A DNA stretch of 49,949 nt from DATBFX01 sp036558305 (lineage in GTDB: Bacteria > Chloroflexota > Chloroflexia > Thermomicrobiales > UBA6265). Both the position numbers and the translations under genes were made by a program. Of the stretch, positions 1-8,633 are shown one piece after another. The DNA lies in the NCBI GenBank assembly GCA_036558305.1, contig DATBFX010000458.1:1-49949 (forward strand), given 5' to 3'. Position 1 is the first letter of the stretch. Every line of letters starts with the position of its first letter. The notes beneath the pieces are model-generated. The model made no database searches. It saw nothing but the letters and a program-made list of their open reading frames with translations, and was not told where the DNA came from.

Positions 1-1596
1 CGCGGTCTCGGCGTGCGACGGGGCGACCGCGTCGCCATCTACATGCCGACGATGCCCGAGACGATCATGGCGATGCTGGCGACGGCTCGGATCGGCGCCA
101 TCCACCTCGTCGTCTTCGCCGGTTTCGGGGCGGGGGCGCTCACGGAGCGGATGGAGATCGCCGGCGCCCGCGTCCTGCTGACGGCCGACGTCACCTTCCG
201 CAAGGGCCGCGAGGTCGATCTCTGGGCGATCGCCCGCGATGCCTTGAACTATCCCGGTTCGGCGGTCGAGCGGGTCGTCGTGCTGGCGCGGACGGGAAAC
301 CGACCCCCGCTCCAACCGGATCGGGACAGAACCTGGGACGAATTCCTGGCGGGCGGAGCCGGACAGTCGAGCGATCACGAGGTGATGGAGGCGAACGATC
401 CGGTCTACGTGCTGGCCACCTCGGGCACGACCGCGAAACCGAAACTCGTGGTCCACACCCACGGCGGGTACCAGGTGGGCATCCACAGCATGGGCGCCTG
501 GTGCCTCGGTTTGAAGGCGGACGACGTCTGGTGGCCGACGGCGGACATCGGGTGGGCCGTCGGCCACAGCTACCTCGCGTACGCGCCGTTTCTTGCCGGT
601 TGCACGGCGATCGCCTACGAAGGTGCGCTCGATCACCCCTCGCCGGAGTCGTTTTACCGGGCGATCGAAGAGCACCGGGTCAGCGGCATCTTCACCGCGC
701 CGACGGCGGTGCGGATGTTGATGGCCCACGGCACCGGACCGGCGCGCGCCCACGACCTCGAATCGGTCGAGCGGGTGGTCTGCGCCGGCGAACCGCTCAA
801 CGTTCCCGCCTGGGAGTGGTTGCAAAAGGACGTCTTCGCCGATCGCGTGCCGGTGATCGATCACATGTGGCAGACGGAGACGGGCGGACCGGTCTTCGGG
901 AACCCGTACGGGATCAGTTTGCTGCCGATCAAACCCGGTTCGGCCGGAATCGCGCTGCCGGGCATCTTCGCCGAAGTGCGCAACCCGGACGGTGAATCGT
1001 GCGCACCGGGCGAGAAGGGTATCGTCGTCTTGACACGACCGTTCCCGAGTCTGACGCCGACGATCTGGGGTGACCCGGAGCGGTACGCGCGGGACTACTG
1101 GGGTCGGATGCCGGGGGCCTACTTTTCGGGCGATGCCGCATCGGTCGACGAGGACGGCTACTACTGGTTCAGCGGCCGGGCGGACGAGATCATCAAGATC
1201 GCCGGGCATCGGATCGGGACGATCGAGGTCGAAACGGCACTGCTCCGCCACCCCGCAGTCGCCGAAGCCGGGGTGACGGGGCGACCGGACGAGTTGCGGG
1301 GTGAGGTGATCTCCGCGTTCGTCGTGTTGCGGTCGGGGAACACGGCATCGCCCGTGTTGAAGGACGAACTGCTGGGTACGGTGCGGCGAGAACTGGGACC
1401 AGTAGCGGTGATCGGCGAGATCAACTTCGTCAAGATGCTGCCGAAGACGCGCAGCGGCAAGATCATGCGCCGCGTCTTCAAGGCGGTCGTCCTCGACCGC
1501 GATCCGGGCGACATCTCGACGATCGAGGACGCGGGATCGGTCGAAGAGGTCCGCGAAGCGTGGCAGGAGTTGCGGGCGGAGGTACGTGGGGGTTGA
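1..1596 (+). CDS. AMP-forming acyl-CoA synthetase (acetate/propionate type), 5' truncated
   Basis: The frame is open to the left window edge, so the gene starts outside; about 531 codons are visible, while acetyl/propionyl-CoA synthetases usually have about 620-660 residues. The enzyme adenylates a short-chain acid with ATP and transfers the acyl group to CoA in the cytoplasm. The ATP-binding loop reads ATSGTTAKPK (about nt 412-444). The adenylate-binding stretch contains WQTETGGP. The hinge and C-terminal domain show YFSGDAASVDEDGYYWFSGR, then DEIIKIAGHRIG. The C-terminal PKTRSGKIMRR (about nt 1441-1473) carries the catalytic lysine. The family is clear; the substrate (acetate, propionate or another short acid) cannot be read from the sequence. 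The gene ends in TGA and is followed immediately by a small repeat tag. Confidence 0.93.
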   Translation, partial: RGLGVRRGDRVAIYMPTMPETIMAMLATARIGAIHLVVFAGFGAGALTERMEIAGARVLLTADVTFRKGREVDLWAIARDALNYPGSAVERVVVLARTGNRPPLQPDRDRTWDEFLAGGAGQSSDHEVMEANDPVYVLATSGTTAKPKLVVHTHGGYQVGIHSMGAWCLGLKADDVWWPTADIGWAVGHSYLAYAPFLAGCTAIAYEGALDHPSPESFYRAIEEHRVSGIFTAPTAVRMLMAHGTGPARAHDLESVERVVCAGEPLNVPAWEWLQKDVFADRVPVIDHMWQTETGGPVFGNPYGISLLPIKPGSAGIALPGIFAEVRNPDGESCAPGEKGIVVLTRPFPSLTPTIWGDPERYARDYWGRMPGAYFSGDAASVDEDGYYWFSGRADEIIKIAGHRIGTIEVETALLRHPAVAEAGVTGRPDELRGEVISAFVVLRSGNTASPVLKDELLGTVRRELGPVAVIGEINFVKMLPKTRSGKIMRRVFKAVVLDRDPGDISTIEDAGSVEEVREAWQELRAEVRGG

Positions 1597-1626
1597 GGCG
1601 TTAGGCGATAGGCGTCAGGGGTACGG
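1596..1626. repeat. Short GGCG-TAGGCG tag, copy 1
   Basis: Directly after the synthetase stop codon the sequence iterates GGCGTTAGGCG, then ATAGGCGTCAGG. Similar tags follow the stop codons at 23066 and 23902. Function unknown. Confidence 0.5.
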
Positions 1627-1904
1627 ACGGGATTCACTCCGGGTCGGATCGGGGGATTTCGCGGGGAACCCTCACCCCCGGCCCCTCTCCCGGTGCGCAG
1701 GAGAGGGGAGCGCGGTTGTGCCTGGCGAGGCGGGCGGGGCGGGGTGGGCGGCGGCAATAGGTTGAGGGGCGTACGACCGGGCCGATGGCGGGTACTTCTC
1801 CTGGCGGGGAATAGGCGGTCTTGCCGATGCGGGGTCGCGGCGGCGGGCGCAGACTGCCGACCGTTGGAACGCGTTCGTCGTAGGCGCGCGGAAGGGGGTG
1901 CGCG
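1597..1904. other. Intergenic region of about 300 bp containing repeats
   Basis: No convincing gene. It holds the short tag after the synthetase stop and a palindromic repeat (1668-1715). The last bases, GAAGGGGG at 1891-1898, look like the ribosome binding site of the broken monooxygenase gene downstream. Confidence 0.6.
1668..1715. repeat. Palindromic repeat element, copy 1
   Basis: A perfect 9-bp stem (CCCCTCTCC 1682-1690 with GGAGAGGGG 1700-1708) and 9-nt loop, flanked by CCCTCACCCCCGG. In reverse orientation it closely matches the copies at 28292-28332 and 29066-29110. It is therefore a dispersed family, not a gene-specific terminator. Confidence 0.75.
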
Positions 1905-3033
1905 GTGGCAGCGGTCGAGAAGATCCTTATCGTCGGGGGAGGTATCGGTGGGCTCTCGTTGGCGGCAGCGCTTCGGTTGCGGGGCTTCGCGCCCGATTTG
2001 ATCGAGCGCAGCCCGGAATAGCGGGTGACCGGGACCGGTCTCGGCGTTCTGGCCAACGGCATGCGCATGTTTCGAGCGATCGGTGCCGCCGACGCCGTCG
2101 CCGAGACCGGGGCAATCCTGCGCCGATGGACGTATTGCGATGCCCGTGGCGAGGTGCTGTGCGCCACCGACCTCGCCGCGCTCTGGGGAGAGGTGGTCCC
2201 TGTGTCGGCGTCGAACGCCCACACCTGCACGACGCGCTGCTTGCCGCCGCCGATGTGACCGCCCGGCTCGGGATCGGTCCGGTCGGGATGACGAACGATG
2301 GGACGCGGGAACCGTCGTCGAGTTCGACGACGGTTCCCGCGGCGACTACGACCTCGTCGTCGGCGCCGACGGCATCCGGTCGATGGTGCGGGACCTCGCG
2401 TTTGGAGGACCACTGCCGTGCTACGCCGGTCAGATCGTCTGGCGCAGCGTCGTCGCGAAGCGTCCCGGCGGATTGGAGGACGTGACCGTCGTCATGGGCG
2501 AAGGGTGTTTCTTTGGGCTCGTGCCGATGGGTGGTGGGCGGACCTACGGTTTCGGCGGGCTCGACGCGGCGGAACCCGGCCCCGACCCATTGGCCGGGCG
2601 GTTGGGCCGGGTTCGAGCCCGATTCGCGGCGTTGGGGGGACCGGTTCCGGAGTACATGGACGCGCTCTCGTGCGATGGGGAGATTCGCTACGACGTGATC
2701 GAGTGGTTGGAGATGGACCGCTGGCACGCGGGACGGGTGGTATTGATCGGCGATGCCGCGCACGCGAGTCCGCCGCACATGGGTCAAGGCGGGACGATGG
2801 CGATGGAAGATGCGGTCGTGCTGGGCGAGGTGCTCCACGAGGCAGACACCATCGAACACGCACTCACGGCCTACGTCGAGCGACGCCGACCGCGGGTCGA
2901 GTGGGTGCAAGAGCAGAGCCGAGCGGCGCTGAAGTCCTGGTTGTTGCCTCCGTCAGTCCGTGACGCTGCGCTGCGCGAACGAGGAGATCGGATGATGGAG
3001 GCTCGCTTCGCTCCGCTGCGAGCGGCGCCATAG
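1905..3033 (+). pseudogene. FAD-dependent monooxygenase (aromatic hydroxylase type), degenerate
   Basis: The GTG at 1905, with a good ribosome site, opens a frame with the Rossmann FAD motif ILIVGGGIGGLSLAAALR. It is cut by TAG at 2019-2021, where family members have a residue such as Trp before the next conserved stretch. The same frame continues (GTGLGVLANGMRMFRAIG) to about 2200. The homology then moves to another frame (GVERPHLHDALLAAADV, about 2210-2290) and again near 2295 to a third frame running to 3033. That last part has the DG motif DYDLVVGADGIRS and the GD motif VVLIGDAAHASPPHMGQG. One nonsense codon plus two frameshifts in a gene whose motifs are otherwise intact indicates a recent pseudogene. 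A poor-quality assembly stretch is the alternative. Confidence 0.85.
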
Positions 3034-3213
3034 CAAGTGCTTCTCGGGCCGCAACCACCGCTCACCAGGACCGGGAGCCAGGTCGGCGCCCCGATCCTGA
3101 CGGACTCAACGGAAGGGATGGGAGCGTCTGCGGCACTGGTGCACTAGAATGGGGGTGTCCGGACACTTGGGCCCGGACTTGAGGTGGGGTTGGTACGCGG
3201 CGAGGGACACCAA

Positions 3214-3756
3214 ATGCAGACGTCGGCGTCGGGATCTTTGATCGACCGGATGATGGGCGCGGCACGACTCGACGTCGCGACCTACGAAGAAGTCGAACAC
3301 GACACGAACGCGACGATGCAGGCGGCGATCGTCGTCGTCCTCGCCGCAGTTGCCGCCGGTATCGGTGCACTGGGCGACGGGGCGACCGGGCTCATCGGCG
3401 GCATTATCGGCGGGATCGTGGGCTGGATCGTCTATGCGGCGGCAACGTACCTGGTCGGGACCAAACTCCTCGCGGCAGCACAGACGGAGGCCGACCTCGG
3501 GCAGCTTCTGCGGACAATCGGTTTCGCCCGAACGCCAGGCATTCTCAACGTGTTCGGCTTCATTCCGGTGCTCGGTTGGATCGCCGGACTTGTCGCCGCG
3601 ATCTGGGTGATCGTGACAACGGTGATCGCGATACGTCAGGCGTTGGAGATGACGACGTGGCGCGCGATCGCGACCGCCATCATCGCGTTGATTCTCGACG
3701 CCATCGTCGTCGGAATCGTCTACGCGATCTTCGGCATCTCGGCACCCGGTGTGTAG
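3214..3756 (+). CDS. Yip1-domain-like integral membrane protein
   Basis: 180 residues. A short cytoplasmic N-terminus (about 1-37) is followed by four or five hydrophobic helices: about 38-55, 60-85 (glycine-rich, IGGIIGGIVGW), 112-140 (FGFIPVLGWIAGLVAAIW) and 150-175. The order of helices and the sequence around FARTPGILNVFGFIPVLG resemble bacterial Yip1-domain proteins, whose function is poorly known. ATG 3214 is preferred to the upstream GTG 3184 because GAGGGA (3202-3207) lies six bases before it. A possible -10 element TAGAAT (3145-3150) stands upstream but lacks a good -35. The gene stands alone on its strand. Confidence 0.75.
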   Translation: MQTSASGSLIDRMMGAARLDVATYEEVEHDTNATMQAAIVVVLAAVAAGIGALGDGATGLIGGIIGGIVGWIVYAAATYLVGTKLLAAAQTEADLGQLLRTIGFARTPGILNVFGFIPVLGWIAGLVAAIWVIVTTVIAIRQALEMTTWRAIATAIIALILDAIVVGIVYAIFGISAPGV

Positions 3757-3840
3757 AGGACGATCGGTTCGGCGCTCATCACTTGACTGCTACTCCCTTG
3801 TGAGCGAGCGGAACCGTGGGATGGGGCTGCCTTCCGATCC

Positions 3841-4056
3841 CTAACCACGCTCGACCGGTTTGCCGCCGTTGCCGCGGTGGCCGGACGTGTACGCCGGTGG
3901 GTCACTGGCCGGAAATGACTCCTCCGACGCTTCGTCGACGACGTCCTCAGCGTCGTCGACGTCGGCGGAGCGTTTACCGCTTGGTGGCGCCTGATTCGAT
4001 CGCGCGTACTTGTCGGTCGGTTTTTCGTCGAGGATGGGTGCCTTGTCGCTTCCCAT
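3841..4056 (-). CDS. Small acidic protein with FPASDPP motif
   Basis: 71 residues, hydrophilic and probably disordered. The C-terminal half is acidic (DVDDAEDVVDEASEESF) and contains FPASDPPAYT, a motif I recognise from small uncharacterised bacterial proteins ending in DEAS.ESFPASDPP. No catalytic motif or membrane segment is visible and its function is unknown. The frame is open 34 codons further upstream, but this ATG (4056) is chosen because AAGGAG lies nine bases before it and the extension has no family-like sequence. It lies between the sugar ABC operon and the Yip1-like gene, pointing away from both starts. Confidence 0.7.
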   Translation of the reverse strand: MGSDKAPILDEKPTDKYARSNQAPPSGKRSADVDDAEDVVDEASEESFPASDPPAYTSGHRGNGGKPVERG

Positions 4057-4186
4057 GGGGCCATGCTCCTTGCGCCGTTGCGTCGCCTCTCGCCAAGGGA
4101 AAGCAACGGGCAATCGGCATGCCACGGCCCCGGCTGTTCGGGTTGGACTGCCGCACATCGTGCCGTCGGATCGTGTTGGTCGGCGG

Positions 4187-5122
4187 CTACTTGACGGCGC
4201 CCGCGGTCAGACCCTTGACGATGAACCGCTCGAGGACGATGCCGATGATGGCGAGGGGGGCGATCGCGGCGGTCGAGAGGGCGGCCATCGACCACCAGTT
4301 GATGCCCTGGGACCCGGTCTGGCTGGCGACAAGGAAGGGCAGCGTCACCGATTTGCTCGAGGTGAGGGTGGCGGCGAAGAAGTACTCGTTCCAGCAGAAG
4401 ACGATCGAGAGAATGAACGAGGCGACGAATCCGGGCAGCGCGATCGGGACGACGATCCGGGCGAAGGCCTGCCAGATGGAGGCCCCATCGACCAGCGCCG
4501 CCTGTTCCAGCTCGACCGGGATCGAGCCGAATTGGTCGCGCATGATCCAGATGACGATCGGCAGGTTCATGATCATGTAGACGAGGATCAAACCGGTATG
4601 GGTGTCGAGCAGGCGGAACTCGCGGTAGAGCACGAGCAACGGCATCGCCAGCGCGACCGGCGGCAGGATGAGCTGGGAGAGGAACCAGAACGAGATGTCC
4701 TTGTTGCGCCATGGCCCAAACTTGTATTCGAAGCGGGTCAGACCGTACGCCGCGAGCGAGCCGACGACGACGGCCAGCGTCGAGGCGCCGAGGGCGGCGA
4801 TCAGGGAGTTGCGCGCGTGCTTGATGAAATTATCGCGGGCACTCGATCGTTCGAAGACGGTGTCGGGAGACAGTCCGATCGATTGCCAGCCGCGCCAATC
4901 GGGTTGGAAGCTGATCCAGGGCAAGATGTGGTTGCCGGTCACGGCCGCCGCGGTCTTGAACGACGTCGTGACCGTCCAGAAGATGGGGAAGAGCGCAATG
5001 AAGGTCCAGAGAAGGAGCGCGGCGTAGATCAAGACGCGGCCGGGACGGATGAGCGGGCGCCGGCGCTCGGCCACGCTGTAGGCGGCCGTCGATTTGCCGA
5101 TCGGTTGCGCTGCGGTGGCCAT
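4187..5122 (-). CDS. Carbohydrate ABC transporter permease, MalG type
   Basis: 311 residues, six predicted membrane helices, first at about 28-50. It forms half of the membrane channel of a sugar importer. The cytoplasmic EAA loop that docks on the ATPase reads EQAALVDGASIWQAFARIVV, and the protein ends in the typical ERFIVKGLTAGAVK of MalG/UgpE-type permeases. It follows the partner permease by about 30 bp and the binding-protein gene before that, so the three form one operon. No ATPase gene is present; a shared MsmX/UgpC-type ATPase elsewhere is likely. ATG 5122 gives a normal family N-terminus. The substrate is unknown. Confidence 0.92.
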   Translation of the reverse strand: MATAAQPIGKSTAAYSVAERRRPLIRPGRVLIYAALLLWTFIALFPIFWTVTTSFKTAAAVTGNHILPWISFQPDWRGWQSIGLSPDTVFERSSARDNFIKHARNSLIAALGASTLAVVVGSLAAYGLTRFEYKFGPWRNKDISFWFLSQLILPPVALAMPLLVLYREFRLLDTHTGLILVYMIMNLPIVIWIMRDQFGSIPVELEQAALVDGASIWQAFARIVVPIALPGFVASFILSIVFCWNEYFFAATLTSSKSVTLPFLVASQTGSQGINWWSMAALSTAAIAPLAIIGIVLERFIVKGLTAGAVK

Positions 5123-5154
5123 CGTCGATACCCCCGGAATCAAGCCGCACGAGG

Positions 5155-6270
5155 TTAGGCCGCGAACTTCCTGGCCCAGCGACCGGCAGTCGCCAGGATC
5201 AGCGAAACGAAGATGATGACGAAGATCAAATAGACCTGGGCCATGGCGGTGCCGTACCCGACATTCGTCCGCTCGATGCCGACCCGGTAGATGAGGTTCG
5301 TCGCGGAGTCGGTTTTGCCGCCGGGGCTGCCAGTGGTGACGGTGCGGATGATGTCGAAGATTTTCAACTCGAAGATGATGCGGAGGACGACGGCGGTGAC
5401 GCTGACCGGGAGCATCAACGGGTAGGTGATGTCGCGGAAGGACTGCCAGGCGGTTGCGCCGTCGACCCGTGCCGACTCCATGACCTCGTGGGGCAGCGCC
5501 TGGAGACCGGCCAGCAGCAGCACCATGATGAACGGGATCGAGTACCAGGCGTCCATCGACATGATGCTGGCCCTGGCGATCCACGGCCCGCCGTAGAAGG
5601 CCACGTTCTCGAAGCCGATCTTTTCCAGAAGTTTCGCGAGCGGACCGTACTGGTTGTTGAGGATCGACTTGCCGATCATCCAACTGACGGCGACCGGGCT
5701 CAACATGAACGGGAGCAGGAACGCGACGCGGAAGAACTTCTGGCCGCGGACGTTCTGGTTGAGGAGCAGGGCCAACCCAAATCCGATCGCGTACTGGACG
5801 AGCACACCGATCGAAAAGATGACCATGTTGATGAGTGCTTGCCGGTAGTCTCCGTCGTGGATCAGCAAGCGAAAGTTGTCGAGTCCGTTGAAGCGCCGGC
5901 CGGTGACCGCGCTGAGGTTCCAATCGGTGAACGCCACGTAGATCGCGAAGATGGTCGGGAAAACGACGAACGCGAGCGTCAGGAGCACCGCGGGAAGGAG
6001 GAAAACGGCGCGTTCGCCGCGCACGCCGCGCGCGAGGACGAGACCGACACACAGCGCGAAGGCCCAGAACACGAAGGCGAGGCCGACCGGCCGCCAGTCG
6101 GAAAACCCGCGATCGATCCAGTCGAAGGTGTGGGCGAGTTGGACCGCCACCAGGATGGCCAGGAGCGCGGTCGTCGCCCAGATGAGGACGCGACCGAGGC
6201 CGATCCGGCCGGCGTGTTCCCTCATGGCAGTGCTTGGCAGCGGTCGTTGGGCGAGCGTTTCTTGTCCCAT
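5155..6270 (-). CDS. Carbohydrate ABC transporter permease, MalF type
   Basis: 371 residues, longer than many MalF/UgpA-type permeases because of two extra N-terminal helices (about 27-45 and 60-80) before the core of six. The EAA loop reads ESARVDGATAWQSFRDITYP. It pairs with the MalG-type permease downstream. ATG 6270 has GGAA five bases upstream; the internal ATG at 6225 has no ribosome site and would cut off the N-terminus. It follows the binding-protein gene across an 85-bp gap that holds a strong hairpin. Confidence 0.92.
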   Translation of the reverse strand: MGQETLAQRPLPSTAMREHAGRIGLGRVLIWATTALLAILVAVQLAHTFDWIDRGFSDWRPVGLAFVFWAFALCVGLVLARGVRGERAVFLLPAVLLTLAFVVFPTIFAIYVAFTDWNLSAVTGRRFNGLDNFRLLIHDGDYRQALINMVIFSIGVLVQYAIGFGLALLLNQNVRGQKFFRVAFLLPFMLSPVAVSWMIGKSILNNQYGPLAKLLEKIGFENVAFYGGPWIARASIMSMDAWYSIPFIMVLLLAGLQALPHEVMESARVDGATAWQSFRDITYPLMLPVSVTAVVLRIIFELKIFDIIRTVTTGSPGGKTDSATNLIYRVGIERTNVGYGTAMAQVYLIFVIIFVSLILATAGRWARKFAA

Positions 6271-6295
6271 CGGTCTTCCGGCGACCGGAGAACGG

Positions 6296-6321
6296 GCAGG
6301 CGCCCTTCCGAGCGCCTGCCA
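6296..6321 (-). promoter_or_regulatory. Intercistronic hairpin between binding-protein and permease genes
   Basis: A perfect 9-bp stem (GGCAGGCGC 6296-6304 with GCGCCTGCC 6313-6321) and 8-nt loop, without a T tract. In sugar operons such hairpins often protect the upstream binding-protein message and lower permease expression. That role is inferred. Confidence 0.6.
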
Positions 6322-6355
6322 CCGACGTCTCCTTTTCTGCCGATCACCCCGGCCG

Positions 6356-8014
6356 CTACATCCCGAGCGAGCCCTGGTAGAGCTTGACCTGGTTGTCGCG
6401 ACCGAGTTGGTCGGTCAGTTGCTCCCACTGCTGGGCGACGCCGTCGAGCATCGGTTGAACCTCAATGTCGCCGGCGGCGGCCTTGGCAAACTCGGTCTCG
6501 AAGATGCTGTAGTACTGGAAGATACCGGGGATGCGCGGTTCGATCGCCGCGTTCGGGTGGTTGTAGGAGTCGGACTCGGACTTCAGGTAGGACGCGATGA
6601 CGTCCTTCGAGTAGCCGAGGACGGCCCATTCGTCGACGTTGAAGTGGCTGTTGCGGTACGGCTGGAAGCCGGAGGGGTAGCAGGCCAGCCAGAGCGAGAT
6701 GTCCTTGCCGCCGAGGTGCGCCGCGACGCTCCAGGCCATCTTCTGCTTGACCGGATCGGAGTCGACGGTGTTCATGACGTAGATGCCCCAACCGAGGTAC
6801 GCCATGTTCGGCGAGAAGTTGGGACCGCTGGCGGGTTTATCCCAGGCACCGGTCTTCGCGTTGTAGACGTCGGGCGAACCGGGCAGGATGCTGAAGAGCA
6901 CCTTGTCGGCGATGACCGAGGTCGAACTCGTGTAGGCGTTGGAGCCGACGTCGCCCCACCAGTGGCACAAGGACCCGGTACCGGCAAGGAATTCGGTAAA
7001 GCCGGTGGTATTGCCGTCGCCGTTGACCTGGTCGGGCGGCTCCGACGGAAGCACGTCGATGAGATCTTGAGCGGAGCGGGCGAAGGCGGGGTTGTTGATC
7101 CGCGGTTTCATGGTCTCGGGATCGAACAACCAGGCCTTGTCGTCCGGGTGCTTGGCGTAGGCGGTCGAGCGACTGGCGAAGAAGTACCAGCCAAAACCGC
7201 CCCACGGTTTGTAGACGTCGAGGCTCCCGTAGAGGTCCTGGCCGCCGAACTTCTTGCCCTTCATCCACTTGGTGACTTCCTGGACCTGCTGCCAGGTCGT
7301 CGGAACGGCAAAATCGAACGACCCGCCGTCGGTCTTGAACTGACCGGCGAGGTCGGTGTCGGCGAAGACGTCGGAGCGGTAGTTGTAGTTGTGGCAGTCG
7401 CCGTCGATGGAGACGCGGTAGGTCTTGCCGTCCCAGGTGCCGACGGGTGCCTGGAGGTAGCCGACGTAGTCGGAGAGGTCGATCTGCTGCTTGACCCAAT
7501 CCGGCATCTCGGAGCAGAGACCCTTGCCGAGGAGGTCGCCTTCCCAGGGGGCGCCGCCTTCGAGGATGTCCCAGTCGATGTTGTTGCTGGAGAGGCGCTG
7601 CTGGATGCGCGGGAAGATCTCGTCCTGGGCGAGGTCGATCCACTCGAGTTCGCCGCCGGTGTAGTCCCCCCAGGCAGCGAGGAGCGGGCGGAAGACGAGG
7701 TTGTGCAGGTTCTGGTTGTTCAGGCCCATGAACGTCAGCTTGACGCTCTTGAACTCGCCCTGCTTGACGTTGGCCTTGGTCGGCCCGAGGCAGAGTTCGC
7801 CGACCTTCTGCATGTCCTGCTCGGTGGGCGATCCGGCGCCGGCACCGGGAATCTTGAGGATCTGGGTACGGAGATCGTCCTGGGCCAGCGCGCGCTGGTA
7901 GGACTTGCCGGCCAGACCGAAGGCGTACATACCGGCGGCGGCGCCGGTGGCGGACTTGAGGACGGTACGCCGGTTCATCCGTCCCCGCAGGATCTTGTCG
8001 TTGAGATTCGACAC
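6356..8014 (-). CDS. Extracellular carbohydrate-binding protein of ABC transporter, Tat-exported
   Basis: 552 residues, larger than typical 420-450-residue sugar-binding proteins. The N-terminus has a twin-arginine signal (NRRTVLKSATGAAAGMYAFGLAG, about residues 14-36) ending near RALAQ, so the protein should be exported folded through Tat. The mature part has features of family 1 solute-binding proteins (YRSDVFAD, VPTTWQQVQEVTKWMKG, AGTGSLCHWWGDVG). GTG 8014 is preceded by GGAGG at eight bases. It is the first gene of the three-gene sugar operon, behind the consensus promoter at 8204-8233. The sugar bound cannot be predicted. Confidence 0.92.
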   Translation of the reverse strand: MSNLNDKILRGRMNRRTVLKSATGAAAGMYAFGLAGKSYQRALAQDDLRTQILKIPGAGAGSPTEQDMQKVGELCLGPTKANVKQGEFKSVKLTFMGLNNQNLHNLVFRPLLAAWGDYTGGELEWIDLAQDEIFPRIQQRLSSNNIDWDILEGGAPWEGDLLGKGLCSEMPDWVKQQIDLSDYVGYLQAPVGTWDGKTYRVSIDGDCHNYNYRSDVFADTDLAGQFKTDGGSFDFAVPTTWQQVQEVTKWMKGKKFGGQDLYGSLDVYKPWGGFGWYFFASRSTAYAKHPDDKAWLFDPETMKPRINNPAFARSAQDLIDVLPSEPPDQVNGDGNTTGFTEFLAGTGSLCHWWGDVGSNAYTSSTSVIADKVLFSILPGSPDVYNAKTGAWDKPASGPNFSPNMAYLGWGIYVMNTVDSDPVKQKMAWSVAAHLGGKDISLWLACYPSGFQPYRNSHFNVDEWAVLGYSKDVIASYLKSESDSYNHPNAAIEPRIPGIFQYYSIFETEFAKAAAGDIEVQPMLDGVAQQWEQLTDQLGRDNQVKLYQGSLGM

Positions 8015-8633
8015 GACTCAAACCTCCACTGCTGTCTCGCCAAAGCCTGCCGCGTCAACCGTCGACCCGGCCGGTTGCGGTGGCGCCGTTGCCACCCGAG
8101 CCCTCCACGCGCAGTTTCGCCTGACCTCCCCGCGCGCTTCGATGCCGTTGAGAACGGCGCGCCGCGACCGAATCGCGTTTTCGACGGATGCCGAGAGCGA
8201 TTGATAGTATGCAGCAGCCCTCGCAGGTGTCAACCGTGGGCGGTCGCGGTCCGTGCGCGGACGCACATATTCCCGCATTCGTCGCCGTTCCGATGGTCGT
8301 CGTGACGATGGGCGAATTCACGCTGTCGCCGCGGCCAATTCGGACACGTTCGTAATCCAGGGGTGGGAAGTCGACGCAGTCAATGCGGCTGGTGACGGCG
8401 GCGAAGTCGTCGATTCGCTCACGGTCGAGGTGACCGAAGGCACTCTGACCGGCCGCGCCCCCGGGGCAACCGCGGCGATTCGACCCACTCGCGTGCGCGG
8501 CCGGTCGCGATGCGCGGTCGGCCGCAGACCCAGCGGCGGACTCGCTACACTTCCGGTGGGGCGGGCCACTTCACTTTCCGGCGGCACGACGGCGAATCGG
8601 CCGTGTCACGGCGTTGCGGGAAGAGGACGGCGG
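8015..8633. other. Divergent intergenic region of about 620 bp
   Basis: Separates the sugar operon (minus) from the PrsW-like gene (plus). It contains the consensus minus-strand promoter at 8204-8233, leaving about 180 bp of untranslated leader. A TACACT at 8546-8551 could be a -10 for the plus strand but has no recognisable -35. Open frames here lack ribosome sites and recognisable motifs. No LacI-type operator was found by eye. Confidence 0.5.
8204..8233 (-). promoter_or_regulatory. Consensus housekeeping promoter for the sugar ABC operon
   Basis: On the minus strand TTGACA (8233-8228), an 18-bp spacer, then TACTAT (8209-8204). Transcription should start near 8197. Confidence 0.8.

Noticed and set aside
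2019..2021. TAG in the monooxygenase as a recoded codon
   Set aside because: The gene also has two frameshifts, and SelB acts on TGA, not TAG.
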